From positions 20,921-84,920 of the IMG/VR virus record IMGVR_UViG_3300042889_002533: a DNA stretch of 64,000 bases; one strand, written 5' to 3'. Position 1 is the stretch's first letter, and every line of letters begins with the position of its first letter. This document shows, piece by piece, positions 5,728 through 12,723 of the stretch. The position numbers and the translations under genes were made by a program. Below the pieces are notes generated by a model. That model had not been told where the DNA came from and did no database searches. It was given only the letters and a program-made list of their open reading frames with translations. This DNA comes from a virus.

Positions 5728-5814
5728 TCCACTGTACCCTAATGGCAAGGGACCGCACTGTTAATGCGGCGTATATCCGAGAGGATTATGAAGGTTCGAG
5801 TCCTTCTGGTGGAG
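5728..5814 (+). tRNA. Class II tRNA with Asn anticodon GTT
   Basis: Anticodon stem CCGCA/TGCGG, loop CTGTTAA (GTT); T-arm GAAGG TTCGAGT CCTTC; acceptor TCCACTG/TGGTGGA; G73. A variable arm hairpin (ATCC GAGA GGAT) makes it class II, which is not normal for Asn. G73 plus a long variable arm are serine features. CCA is not encoded (GCCC follows). Confidence 0.7.
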
Positions 5815-5843
5815 CCCTTTATTATTAACGACTTATATATAAT

Positions 5844-5918
5844 GGCTCATACGCATAGAAAGCGATGCACCGGATTTGTAACCCGGATAGGAGTGTGCAT
5901 GTCACTCATGAGCCTCCA
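5844..5918 (+). tRNA. tRNA-Thr(TGT)
   Basis: Acceptor GGCTCAT/ATGAGCC, T73, CCA encoded; anticodon loop TTTGTAA; T-stem GAGTG/CACTC with an unusual loop TGCATGT. Confidence 0.85.
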
Positions 5919-5925
5919 CTTTTAT

Positions 5926-6006
5926 GCAGGCGTTAGCGTAGCGGCCGAACGCACCTGATTTACATTCAGGCAATCACCGCAGGTTCGAATCCTGCCGCCT
6001 GTACCA
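5926..6006 (+). tRNA. tRNA-Val(TAC)
   Basis: Anticodon stem CCTGA/TCAGG, loop TTTACAT; acceptor GCAGGCG/CGCCTGT, A73, CCA encoded. Confidence 0.9.
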
Positions 6007-6030
6007 TTTCATAAGATGTATATATACTTT

Positions 6031-6666
6031 ATGAGAAAATTCATTTTGTTTTTAGCGCTGATGGCTGCCGTTCAATCATGCGCACCACAAAAAGAAACGC
6101 TGTTGTTGTCAAACCCACCAGTTGCACAGCTTGTGGCTCCATCGGTTGAAAAAGCAATCAGTGTTAAAAACAAAATCAACAAAACGGTTGACTCACAGCG
6201 TGTTAATATAACAGCGGTTGACTCTGACATCAAACAGTCTATAGCGTATGCAGTGTTGGTCAAACCATACACTGATGTGGATGCAAATGGCACCACGCAT
6301 TATTCAGCCTTGATTCGTTACTTAAATAGTGCCGACACACATATACAACTGCTTACAGCTGCAAACACAGCCTTGATTGCCGATGAGCAATCGCTGCAAA
6401 CTCTTTTGGATGCTAGTTTATCAGCCGCACAAAACAAGGATGCCGAAGCTGCGTCACTGATTGCAGCTGCCGCTAATAAAGACTTAGTGATAGCTGAAGG
6501 TAAGATCAAACTTAATGCCGCGCTTGCTAAAGCTCGTGTGTTAGAGCTTGATCTTGAAAACGCTGCAGCCTATAAGAAAGGCGTGGTTGCATTGGTTGCT
6601 CTAATTTTTCTCTATTTTATTTTCCGAGCAGTTGCTAGCATATGGTCGCCATTCTCTAAATTTTAA
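6031..6666 (+). CDS. Predicted unimolecular spanin (u-spanin)
   Basis: A 211-residue protein with an N-terminal lipoprotein signal (basic MRK, hydrophobic run, lipobox VQSC near residues 15-18) and a single C-terminal membrane segment (GVVALVALIFLYFIF near 185-200) followed by a short basic tail. The middle is Ala/Lys/Asp-rich and likely helical. Lipid anchoring in the outer membrane plus a C-terminal inner-membrane anchor is the architecture of u-spanins such as T1 gp11, which fuse the two membranes at lysis. The ATG at 6031 is preferred over the in-frame ATG at 6016 because it starts the signal peptide. It lies alone between tRNA genes. The function is inferred from topology, not from sequence similarity. 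Confidence 0.7.
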   Translation: MRKFILFLALMAAVQSCAPQKETLLLSNPPVAQLVAPSVEKAISVKNKINKTVDSQRVNITAVDSDIKQSIAYAVLVKPYTDVDANGTTHYSALIRYLNSADTHIQLLTAANTALIADEQSLQTLLDASLSAAQNKDAEAASLIAAAANKDLVIAEGKIKLNAALAKARVLELDLENAAAYKKGVVALVALIFLYFIFRAVASIWSPFSKF

Positions 6667-6671
6667 TATAG

Positions 6672-6679
6672 TATAAATA
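6672..6679 (+). promoter_or_regulatory. T4-type late promoter motif before tRNA genes
   Basis: TATAAATA 11 bp before tRNA-Ala copy 2. It could allow late transcription of the second tRNA block. Confidence 0.5.
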
Positions 6680-6690
6680 CAATTTCTAAA

Positions 6691-6765
6691 GGGGATATAG
6701 CTCAGCGGTAGAGCAGATCACTTGCACTGATAAGGTCTGCAGTTCGATCCTGCATATCTCCACCA
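6691..6765 (+). tRNA. tRNA-Ala(TGC), copy 2
   Basis: Acceptor GGGGATA/TATCTCC with G3-U70, loop CTTGCAC, CCA encoded. Sequence differs clearly from copy 1 at 1381, so it is not a recent duplicate. Confidence 0.9.
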
Positions 6766-6768
6766 AAT

Positions 6769-6842
6769 GCGTTGTTCGTCTAATGGTAAGACTATTGATT
6801 CCAAACCAATAAACGTGGGTTCGATTCCTACACAACGTGCCA
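6769..6842 (+). tRNA. tRNA-Trp(CCA)
   Basis: Loop TTCCAAA in stem ATTG(A)/(C)CAAT; acceptor GCGTTGT/ACAACGT; G73, a Trp determinant; CCA encoded. Confidence 0.85.
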
Positions 6843-6847
6843 TTTTT

Positions 6848-6922
6848 CCCTACTTAGCTGAGGCGGATTAGCGCAAGACTGAAAATCTTGAAAGGTTGGA
6901 TCGTTACCAACAGTAGGGGCCA
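6848..6922 (+). tRNA. tRNA-Phe(GAA)
   Basis: Acceptor CCCTACT/AGTAGGG, anticodon loop CTGAAAA, T-arm GTTGG ATCGTTA CCAAC (A54/U58 again), CCA encoded. Confidence 0.92.
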
Positions 6923-6935
6923 TTTTTTTATATAC

Positions 6936-7007
6936 GGAAGTTGTCCGGTTGGTCGAGGACACTGTCTTGAAAACGGAAGAGGGCGACGAGCTCTCCGTGG
7001 GTTCAAA
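6936..7007 (+). pseudogene. Truncated tRNA-Ser(TGA)
   Basis: The gene begins as a normal class II Ser tRNA (acceptor 5' strand GGAAGTT, anticodon loop CTTGAAA, variable arm GAG..CTC, T-stem 5' strand GTGGG) but stops in the T-loop (TTCAAAG). The 3' T-stem strand, acceptor strand and CCA are missing. The HNH gene and its late promoter begin right after, and an intact tRNA-Ser(TGA) follows that gene. Confidence 0.75.
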
Positions 7008-7018
7008 GGTTCGTTTTG

Positions 7019-7026
7019 TATAAATA
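7019..7026 (+). promoter_or_regulatory. T4-type late promoter (TATAAATA)
   Basis: Exact TATAAATA 5 bp before the HNH start codon at 7032. Confidence 0.7.
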
Positions 7027-7031
7027 AACCC

Positions 7032-7877
7032 ATGGACTATAAGCGAATCTATAATGACCTTATTACATATCGTCAAAATAATGTATTGTCTAATGGTTAT
7101 ATTGAAAAACATCATATAATTCCAAGATCGTTAGGTGGAAGCAATGATAAAGAAAACATTGTTTCATTAAGCGGGAGAGAACATTATATTGCACATTTAT
7201 TACTTGCTCGATTTAATCGTTGTAGTAAAACGGCATATGCTCTTTGGATGATGCAGATGAAAAATTCTAAAGATTGTGATCGCCCTCGTATCAAGAGCGG
7301 CAGAATGTATGAATGGATTCGTAAGGAAATCATTAAGTATACTTCAAGGAATAATAGGATTACATCTAAAGGCGAACGTAATAGCCAACATGGTACACGT
7401 TGGATTTGTAACATCAAATTGCAAGAAAACCGAAAGGTGAGTAAAGACGAACTTATTCTTGATGGATGGATTCTTGGGCGTAATAAATGGGTTGTCAGTA
7501 CTTATGTTCCAAAGAAATATATTAACATATGTAATTTAGTTCTTCAATCAAATTCACGTATTATTTACGGCGAAGATATTCCCGATGGATGGGTAAAAGG
7601 AAAAAATAAATGGTTAACCCGTAAAAGAAAAGATACCAAGACTAGAGTTAAGAAAACTAGAGCCGAACTTAAATTTTTAAGTGATGAAAAACTCAAAGGA
7701 TTGGCAAAAACATTATGGGCTGAATTTTTTATTAGTAATCATGAGTCTCTTAATTCTTTTGCAAAAGAAAAAGGCTTAATAAGAATGACAATAAAAGGAT
7801 GGTTTAAAAAGTATATACCTGAGTATCCATCAGATATTACAACCAAATCATTAAAGAAACATATAACGGGTACTTAA
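7032..7877 (+). CDS. HNH homing endonuclease
   Basis: 281 residues. The HNH motif begins with HHIIPRSLGG near residues 27-36, followed by an ENIVSLSGREHYIAH stretch typical of phage HNH enzymes. The rest is basic and probably binds DNA. The ATG at 7032 is chosen because the frame upstream runs through the truncated tRNA and the late promoter. The stop codon (7875-7877) lies 10 bases inside the following tRNA-Ser gene. Flanked by a truncated and an intact tRNA-Ser with the same anticodon, the gene has probably spread by converting this tRNA locus. Confidence 0.88.
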   Translation: MDYKRIYNDLITYRQNNVLSNGYIEKHHIIPRSLGGSNDKENIVSLSGREHYIAHLLLARFNRCSKTAYALWMMQMKNSKDCDRPRIKSGRMYEWIRKEIIKYTSRNNRITSKGERNSQHGTRWICNIKLQENRKVSKDELILDGWILGRNKWVVSTYVPKKYINICNLVLQSNSRIIYGEDIPDGWVKGKNKWLTRKRKDTKTRVKKTRAELKFLSDEKLKGLAKTLWAEFFISNHESLNSFAKEKGLIRMTIKGWFKKYIPEYPSDITTKSLKKHITGT

Positions 7878-7957
7878 CCAGAACGGCTTCTGGGACCGCC
7901 TTGAAAGCGAATCGTGGGATTATATCTCATGGGGATCGACACCTCAGGTACCCGCCA
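7868..7957 (+). tRNA. tRNA-Ser(TGA)
   Basis: Class II tRNA, acceptor GGGTACT/GGTACCC, G73, CCA encoded, anticodon loop CTTGAAA. The 5' end overlaps the last codons of the HNH gene. The T-loop is ATCGACA. Confidence 0.85.
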
Positions 7958-8011
7958 TTTTAAAACCATATCTTTATAAGAAAAAGGATAATGTTGAATT
8001 TGGCGTTTAAT

Positions 8012-8088
8012 GCAAGTGTAGCCCAATTGGCAGAGGCGACAGATTTAGGATCTGTATAGTGTAGGTTCGAGTCCTATCACTTGTACCA
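8012..8088 (+). tRNA. tRNA-Leu(TAG) lacking a long variable arm
   Basis: Anticodon stem ACAGA/TCTGT, loop TTTAGGA; acceptor GCAAGTG/CACTTGT, A73, CCA. Only a short variable loop, as in tRNA-Leu(TAA) at 2274. Confidence 0.87.
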
Positions 8089-8098
8089 TTTTTTTATA

Positions 8099-8173
8099 CG
8101 CACAGAGGGTGACTGGATAATCGACAGCCTGCAAAACTGTTTTTAGTGAGTTCGATTCTCACCTGTGCGTCCA
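8099..8173 (+). tRNA. tRNA-Cys(GCA)
   Basis: Acceptor CGCACAG/CTGTGCG, U73 (Cys determinant), loop CTGCAAA, CCA encoded. Last tRNA of the array. Confidence 0.92.
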
Positions 8174-8202
8174 TTTTAAACTTATTGTCAAAATCAAAAT
8201 GT

Positions 8203-8210
8203 TATAAATA
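8203..8210 (+). promoter_or_regulatory. T4-type late promoter (TATAAATA)
   Basis: Exact motif 6 bp before the ATG at 8217. Confidence 0.7.
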
Positions 8211-8216
8211 CGGTAT

Positions 8217-8477
8217 ATGAATATATTTTCGTCATCATACATCGACAGCATGATTGAAGACGCCGCGGCCATTCTTGAAGGCAAGACGCCAGCAGAGCGC
8301 AAACAATTCCTGCGAGATCGAGTGCAAAGCTTACGTGATCGCATGGATAAAAATAAACAAAAGATGCGTGACTCTTCACTTGAGCCTGAAGAAAAGAGCC
8401 GCCTTAAATTTCAGAATGATGCTATGACTAAAGAAATCACATGGCTTAATAGCAAACTCAATGCACCAACCGTTTAA
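8217..8477 (+). CDS. Late-type small protein, possible internal head protein
   Basis: 86 residues, strongly charged and likely helical (many Lys, Arg, Glu). The N-terminus (MNIFSS..IEDAAAILEG) resembles those of the next two genes, and each contains an L/I-x-E site of the kind cut by T4 gp21 prohead protease. It has its own late promoter. Packaging in the head is an inference from these features only. Confidence 0.75.
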   Translation: MNIFSSSYIDSMIEDAAAILEGKTPAERKQFLRDRVQSLRDRMDKNKQKMRDSSLEPEEKSRLKFQNDAMTKEITWLNSKLNAPTV

Positions 8478-8485
8478 TATAAATA
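8478..8485 (+). promoter_or_regulatory. T4-type late promoter (TATAAATA)
   Basis: Begins directly after the stop codon of the previous gene, 14 bp before the ATG at 8500. Confidence 0.7.
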
Positions 8486-8499
8486 ACTAACAACCAATT

Positions 8500-9465
8500 A
8501 TGAAACCATTCCATTATCACGAAGATCCAATGTATGCTGCAGCTGCAGCAATTCTCGCTCAAAAAACTGTATCTGAAGAAGCAGTACAACTCGATGAAGG
8601 CGTAGAAGATATTGCAGCTGCTGTTGCCAATTTCAAAAAAGGTGACAAAACAAACTTTGGTGTAGTTACCGATGTTTCTTCCACTAGTATTAGCTTTAAA
8701 GCAAAAGACCTGCCGGTTACAAAGATCGCTTTTAACCAACGCAAGATGGGCAGCAAAGATTTTGTACTTGATAAACTGGTTAAACTTAAAGAAGGCGTTT
8801 CCCTTGAAGAAGGTGTTATTGAATTACAAGAAGCCGTTTCAATCCGTTTCATTGATGACCTAATTGATGCGGCTAACAAAAATCAAAGTAAAAATAAGCA
8901 ATTGCGTCAAGGTCAAAGTATGATGATTGCTTTGAAGGACATGAACTCAAAATTGTATTCTGATGTTACTGGTACCGATTATGATCCGTTTTATAATGAT
9001 AAGAAAATTCCAGCATTACTGAAACATTTAAATCCTAATTGGAAGTTTTCTGATCTGGACGAGATCATGAAAGAAGCTATGGCTATGGGTATGGGTACAG
9101 CAACCATCACTGCTCCAGGCAACAAGTTGCACGGCAAACAAGTTAGCATCTTCCACAAGTTTGACGATGGTCGCCTTAATGTTCAATACGCAAAGAGTGA
9201 CAAGAAGGGCGATGTGATTAATCTCACACTCAACAAAGGTCAATACAAATTGGATGAAGCTGCGCTCAAGCAAAGTTTACCAACTAAAGAAAACAAACAG
9301 CGCCTTGAATCATTTATGAAGAAGTTTAATGCGCTTCGTGACGCATTTCCAGATGTAATATTTCGCGGTACACACGATGAAAAAGTTGAAACAGGTTTAA
9401 TTGATGATGACAATATCGTTCAATATCTTGGATCAAAGATTCCATTAGTTCACAAAGGAAAATAA
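8500..9465 (+). CDS. Late-type protein of 321 residues, possible internal head protein
   Basis: Family not recognised. The N-terminal 32 residues (YAAAAAILAQK then VQLDE/G) look like a helical propeptide ending at an L-x-E site. The body is lysine-rich and contains the phrase NKGQYKLDE near its middle, which recurs in the next gene. The gene is under a late promoter and next to two genes with similar N-termini. Inference: cleaved, packaged internal proteins comparable in concept to T4 IPI-III. Other late structural roles are possible. Confidence 0.8.
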   Translation: MKPFHYHEDPMYAAAAAILAQKTVSEEAVQLDEGVEDIAAAVANFKKGDKTNFGVVTDVSSTSISFKAKDLPVTKIAFNQRKMGSKDFVLDKLVKLKEGVSLEEGVIELQEAVSIRFIDDLIDAANKNQSKNKQLRQGQSMMIALKDMNSKLYSDVTGTDYDPFYNDKKIPALLKHLNPNWKFSDLDEIMKEAMAMGMGTATITAPGNKLHGKQVSIFHKFDDGRLNVQYAKSDKKGDVINLTLNKGQYKLDEAALKQSLPTKENKQRLESFMKKFNALRDAFPDVIFRGTHDEKVETGLIDDDNIVQYLGSKIPLVHKGK

Positions 9466-9473
9466 ATACTAAT

Positions 9474-9893
9474 ATGAATAGTTTTGCATACAATATAAAA
9501 GGTGACGCACTTCTTAAAGCTGCGGAGTCAATTCTTCAAGATTCTTTACAAGAAGCAGATATTAAGAGAGTCAAATATGACTTAGTTATTGCTAAACTTA
9601 AAGACGGAATTTGGGACACATCATATGATGTAAAACCTAGAACGCATCTTGAAGTTATTGACAACAAAGGACAATATAAACTTGATGAATCGCACAAAGT
9701 AGGTTTTCCATTAACTAAAAAAGCAATCACAGCTGTAGCCAATTTAGATCATGACGAATTTGAAGAATTTCTTGGAGGTATCGCTGATTATTTTCATGAA
9801 TTAGATGCCGGAGATGAAGGTATCAGTGTTCGCGTGACTACGCAAATTGCTATACATTTTGAACAGGCATATAAGATCTGGAAAAACCGATAA
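9474..9893 (+). CDS. Late-type protein of 139 residues, paralogue of upstream gene
   Basis: Shares the phrase DNKGQYKLDE with the 321-residue neighbour and has a similar N-terminus (LLKAAESILQDSLQE/A). The start lies 8 bp downstream of the previous stop; AATAAATA at 9461-9468 is a near match to the late promoter. A terminator follows. Function unknown. Confidence 0.78.
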   Translation: MNSFAYNIKGDALLKAAESILQDSLQEADIKRVKYDLVIAKLKDGIWDTSYDVKPRTHLEVIDNKGQYKLDESHKVGFPLTKKAITAVANLDHDEFEEFLGGIADYFHELDAGDEGISVRVTTQIAIHFEQAYKIWKNR

Positions 9894-9910
9894 TAAGTAT
9901 TTTCAAACAA

Positions 9911-9957
9911 ACCTCCCGCGCCTCTGCTTGCATGCGAAATTCGGGAGGTATTTTTTT
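9911..9957 (+). terminator. Rho-independent terminator
   Basis: ACCTCCC (9911-9917) pairs with GGGAGGT (9943-9949), followed by ATTTTTTT. Confidence 0.85.
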
Positions 9958-10026
9958 GTCTTTATATATAAACTGTAATGATTGCATACCGCGACATTAC
10001 AAATTAACACAAACACACAAAAACAA

Positions 10027-10302
10027 ATGAATAAAAACGCATATGAAATTCGCCTTGAACTATTAAATCTTGCGCATGGCGATTGTCAAAATCGCTTCTA
10101 TGAAAAGCTTAACTTGCTTAAAGAAGCTGACAACCGTAACTTTGACTCTTATCTTAGAGCTGTTGAAAAAGACACTCCTGATACTGTAAGATTATCATTC
10201 ATTAGCGAATGCACAGCCGAAAAGATTGACGCATTGCTTCCTAGCAGCGCTGAAATTATTACGCGAGCTGAGGAACTATACCGCTTCATTGAAGGCAAGT
10301 AA
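10027..10302 (+). CDS. Conserved-looking small phage protein
   Basis: 91 residues, helical and acidic, no recognised domain. Start at the ATG at 10027 after an A/C-rich leader; an in-frame ATG at 9982 has no better signal. A strong terminator follows. Confidence 0.75.
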   Translation: MNKNAYEIRLELLNLAHGDCQNRFYEKLNLLKEADNRNFDSYLRAVEKDTPDTVRLSFISECTAEKIDALLPSSAEIITRAEELYRFIEGK

Positions 10303-10321
10303 AGCATTCGCAAACACACAG

Positions 10322-10356
10322 AAGTTTCATAGCAAAACCTGCTATGAAACTTTTTT
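10322..10356 (+). terminator. Rho-independent terminator
   Basis: Perfect 12-bp stem AAGTTTCATAGC/GCTATGAAACTT with a 7-nt loop and a T-run. Confidence 0.92.
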
Positions 10357-10377
10357 CATATCTGCAGCATTTTTCCA

Positions 10378-10406
10378 TTTACAACTTGACCCAAACATGT
10401 TACAAT
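10378..10406 (+). promoter_or_regulatory. Sigma70-type promoter (TTTACA, 17 bp, TACAAT)
   Basis: TTTACA 10378-10383 and TACAAT 10401-10406, same spacing as the repeated phage promoter. Drives the 10416 gene and probably the tmRNA. Confidence 0.75.
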
Positions 10407-10415
10407 AATCTCACA

Positions 10416-10661
10416 ATGAAAATCAACGCAACTAAAAAGTTTGAAGCTGAAATAAGTGAAGCTGAAGTAAAGCGCATTGCAGTTCAATGCATACGTGACG
10501 CTGTCGGCTGGCATACCGATCACTATGTTGAGAACGGCAAACTTTACATTAGCAAAACCATGAATACCTCTCACCGTTGGACCGAAGAAATTGTGGTTGG
10601 TGAAGCTTCGCCCACCGACATTGCAGCTCAACACGTTATCAATCAAATTTTAAAATCTTAG
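10416..10661 (+). CDS. Hypothetical protein upstream of tmRNA
   Basis: 81 residues, no recognised domain. Start at 10416, 9 bp after the -10 box; an upstream in-frame ATG at 10344 lies inside the terminator and promoter. The stop codon TAG (10659-10661) shares its G with the first base of the tmRNA, so the two are cotranscribed and the tmRNA must be released by RNase P or a similar cut. Confidence 0.8.
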   Translation: MKINATKKFEAEISEAEVKRIAVQCIRDAVGWHTDHYVENGKLYISKTMNTSHRWTEEIVVGEASPTDIAAQHVINQILKS

Positions 10662-10983
10662 TGCCTGTTCCGGTTTCGACATGATTCACAGGCGCTGCTT
10701 GCAACCAAAAGTCTGCTCGACTCTAAGAGCACAAAGACAAAAGGCGAAAACACACTCGCATTAGCTGCGTAAGCTACGTCACTTCACAGACTCCTCTATG
10801 TGAATGTGGCGACGACAGAGGATAGCTTGAGTGTGCAAATACACTCTAGATTGAAGCATTCAAATATGTTTCCCAGATTCTTGGATTGAATATAATCAGG
10901 CACCGATGAAAAATGTGTTCTATAGTTGTAGAAGAGTAGCGTTAATGTTTCGTGGACGGGGTTCGACTCCCCCAGGTACACCA
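10661..10983 (+). ncRNA. ssrA: Transfer-messenger RNA (tmRNA)
   Basis: One-piece tmRNA of 323 nt. The 5' end GTGCCTG pairs with CAGGTAC near the 3' end with a G3-U70 wobble, the alanyl-tRNA synthetase determinant. The tRNA-like part has the conserved GGTTTCGAC, a T-arm GGGG TTCGACT CCCC, A73 and encoded CCA. The tag frame near 10742-10772 ends GENTLALAA-stop, a typical degron ending in LAA. Pseudoknot-rich sequence follows. It would rescue stalled ribosomes during infection and mark the products for proteolysis. The exact resume codon (GGC proposed) is an inference. CTTTTT follows the CCA. Confidence 0.95.
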
Positions 10984-11014
10984 TCTTTTTAGGTTCAATT
11001 TTGCTCAGCTCCAG

Positions 11015-11022
11015 TATAAATA
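11015..11022 (+). promoter_or_regulatory. T4-type late promoter (TATAAATA)
   Basis: Exact TATAAATA 5 bp before the ATG at 11028, the same spacing as for the other two homing endonucleases. Confidence 0.7.
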
Positions 11023-11027
11023 CTTAT

Positions 11028-11807
11028 ATGAAAGTATGTAAACATTGTAACAGTGAATTCATTGCTACCGAAATTCATAAGTCATTTGCAAATCATGTTA
11101 GATGGTGTAATAAAAATCCAAATAGCACTGATAGCAAATGGTCTAATGGTGCAGATTCACGATTGGGAATCTTTTCGGACTTTTCAGTTAATTGCTGTAA
11201 ATGTAATAAAGAATTTACCGTTAATGAACGTGAAAAACTTTTTCCCAAAAAAGAAAAATACTTTTGTTCACGTTCATGTGCAAATAGCAGAATATTTACA
11301 GACGAAACTAATTCTCTTAGAAGTCGATCGTGTTCTGCAGCGTCTAAAGTATTATGGCAAAATGCCGACTATCGAAAAATGATGGGGGAGCAAATGTCAA
11401 ATAGCAAAAGATTCACAAGTAAAAACGAAGTTTTAATCAGAACATATTTTATTGAAAATTATGTAAATGATGAATGGACTTTTGGCGGAATAATTTCACA
11501 TAATGGTTATAATCTGTCACGTGATTTATATTCTAACAAATTAAAAGTATGTTTTGAATATGACGGCGTATGGCATTTTAAAGACATACATGGGCAATTG
11601 GAAACTAAACAGATTAAGGACGCCGCTCTTAATGATTGGTGTAAACAAAACAATTATCGTATGATTAGACTCTCTGAAAGTTTTGCTGCTAAAAATAAAG
11701 ATTTTATTTCTATACTTGAAAACTTTATTTACAATGAAAGCGGAAATAAGAATTTTGGGAAAGAATACATTTTTCCTTTACATACACACACCAGTTTGAT
11801 ACAATAA
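11028..11807 (+). CDS. EDxHD/Vsr-like homing endonuclease with zinc-binding motifs
   Basis: 259 residues. The N-terminal half has paired cysteines (CKHCNSEF, CCKCNKEF, CSRSC) suggesting zinc-stabilised DNA-binding modules. The C-terminal half (from about residue 140) reads NEVLIRTYF..FEYDGVWHFKD..DWCKQNNYRMIRL, matching the Vsr-like EDxHD nuclease pattern of I-Bth0305I-type enzymes. The start at 11028 follows the late promoter; an in-frame ATG at 11001 lies before it. Position directly after the tmRNA suggests that the tmRNA gene or this locus is the homing site. Nuclease class is by motif; the target is inferred. Confidence 0.8.
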   Translation: MKVCKHCNSEFIATEIHKSFANHVRWCNKNPNSTDSKWSNGADSRLGIFSDFSVNCCKCNKEFTVNEREKLFPKKEKYFCSRSCANSRIFTDETNSLRSRSCSAASKVLWQNADYRKMMGEQMSNSKRFTSKNEVLIRTYFIENYVNDEWTFGGIISHNGYNLSRDLYSNKLKVCFEYDGVWHFKDIHGQLETKQIKDAALNDWCKQNNYRMIRLSESFAAKNKDFISILENFIYNESGNKNFGKEYIFPLHTHTSLIQ

Positions 11808-11811
11808 CAAC

Positions 11812-12723
11812 ATGAGATTAGGGTTAGTTTGCATCAGTGAGATGCTTAGAGATGAGAAGAAGTTGAGCGCCAAAACAATGACACGCAAAGGATTCAATGC
11901 ACTGCCTCGTGATGCCGCACTAGCGCTGTTGAGCGCTCGTATTTTGCACAATACCACAGTTGTATATGCTACACTTGGCGGCATGGTTGGGCGCGGCATT
12001 TTGCACTATCGTATTAGCAGCTGTATTTTTCCATGTGTTACCGATGCTACACTAAACATCAAGCTCGAAGACTTGCCTGACATTGACGCTATTCGAGCTA
12101 ATCTTCGTGGTGCTGGTGATCTTGCGCGTGCAATGAATATCTCACTAAGTTGTCATCCAGATCAGTTTAATGTATTGTCGAGTTACAATACCGATGTGAT
12201 TGATCGTAGTATCAAGGAATTGAATCATCAAAGCAACGTGTTGGATATGATGGGTTGCGCCCAAGATCTTAGCAGCCCAATGTGTTTGCATCTCAACAAG
12301 ACGCCTGATCTCAAGCGTGAAACGGTGCAGGATTATCGTGAACGTTTCTTGCGCTCATTAAGCCGATGCAATAGTGGAGTGCGCGCACGTCTTGTATTGG
12401 AAAACGAAGACAAAGGCTATTGGACCACTGAACAGCTGCATCGCTGGTTTGGTGCACATCGCGCATTGGTATATGACAACCTGCATGACCGCTGCAATCC
12501 TAGTATTGACCAAAACATTGCGGTATCACTATTCCGACAAACATGGAGTAATCATACGCCAGTGTTTCATTGGAGCGAAGGCACTGACTCAAAACCGCGC
12601 AGCCATGCTGAGCGCGCTAGTCACCTACCGCAGATTGTTTCAGCCAACTCTGACTGCATCTGGGAAGTGGAACTTAAAGACAAGGACTATGCAATTGTTG
12701 AAATCTTAACCAACCTATTATGA
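11812..12723 (+). CDS. uvsE: UV damage endonuclease (UvsE/UVDE family)
   Basis: 303 residues, normal for the family. It nicks DNA 5' to UV photoproducts using a TIM-barrel with divalent metals. Visible family features are the N-terminal RLGLVCIS, YRISSCIFP near 64, SCHPDQF near 115, LHLNK near 164, LENED near 198, YDNLHDR near 223 and a metal-binding FHWSEG near 255. It starts 4 bp after the homing endonuclease and overlaps the next gene by 4 bp. It would provide UV repair independent of host Uvr proteins. Confidence 0.93.
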   Translation: MRLGLVCISEMLRDEKKLSAKTMTRKGFNALPRDAALALLSARILHNTTVVYATLGGMVGRGILHYRISSCIFPCVTDATLNIKLEDLPDIDAIRANLRGAGDLARAMNISLSCHPDQFNVLSSYNTDVIDRSIKELNHQSNVLDMMGCAQDLSSPMCLHLNKTPDLKRETVQDYRERFLRSLSRCNSGVRARLVLENEDKGYWTTEQLHRWFGAHRALVYDNLHDRCNPSIDQNIAVSLFRQTWSNHTPVFHWSEGTDSKPRSHAERASHLPQIVSANSDCIWEVELKDKDYAIVEILTNLL

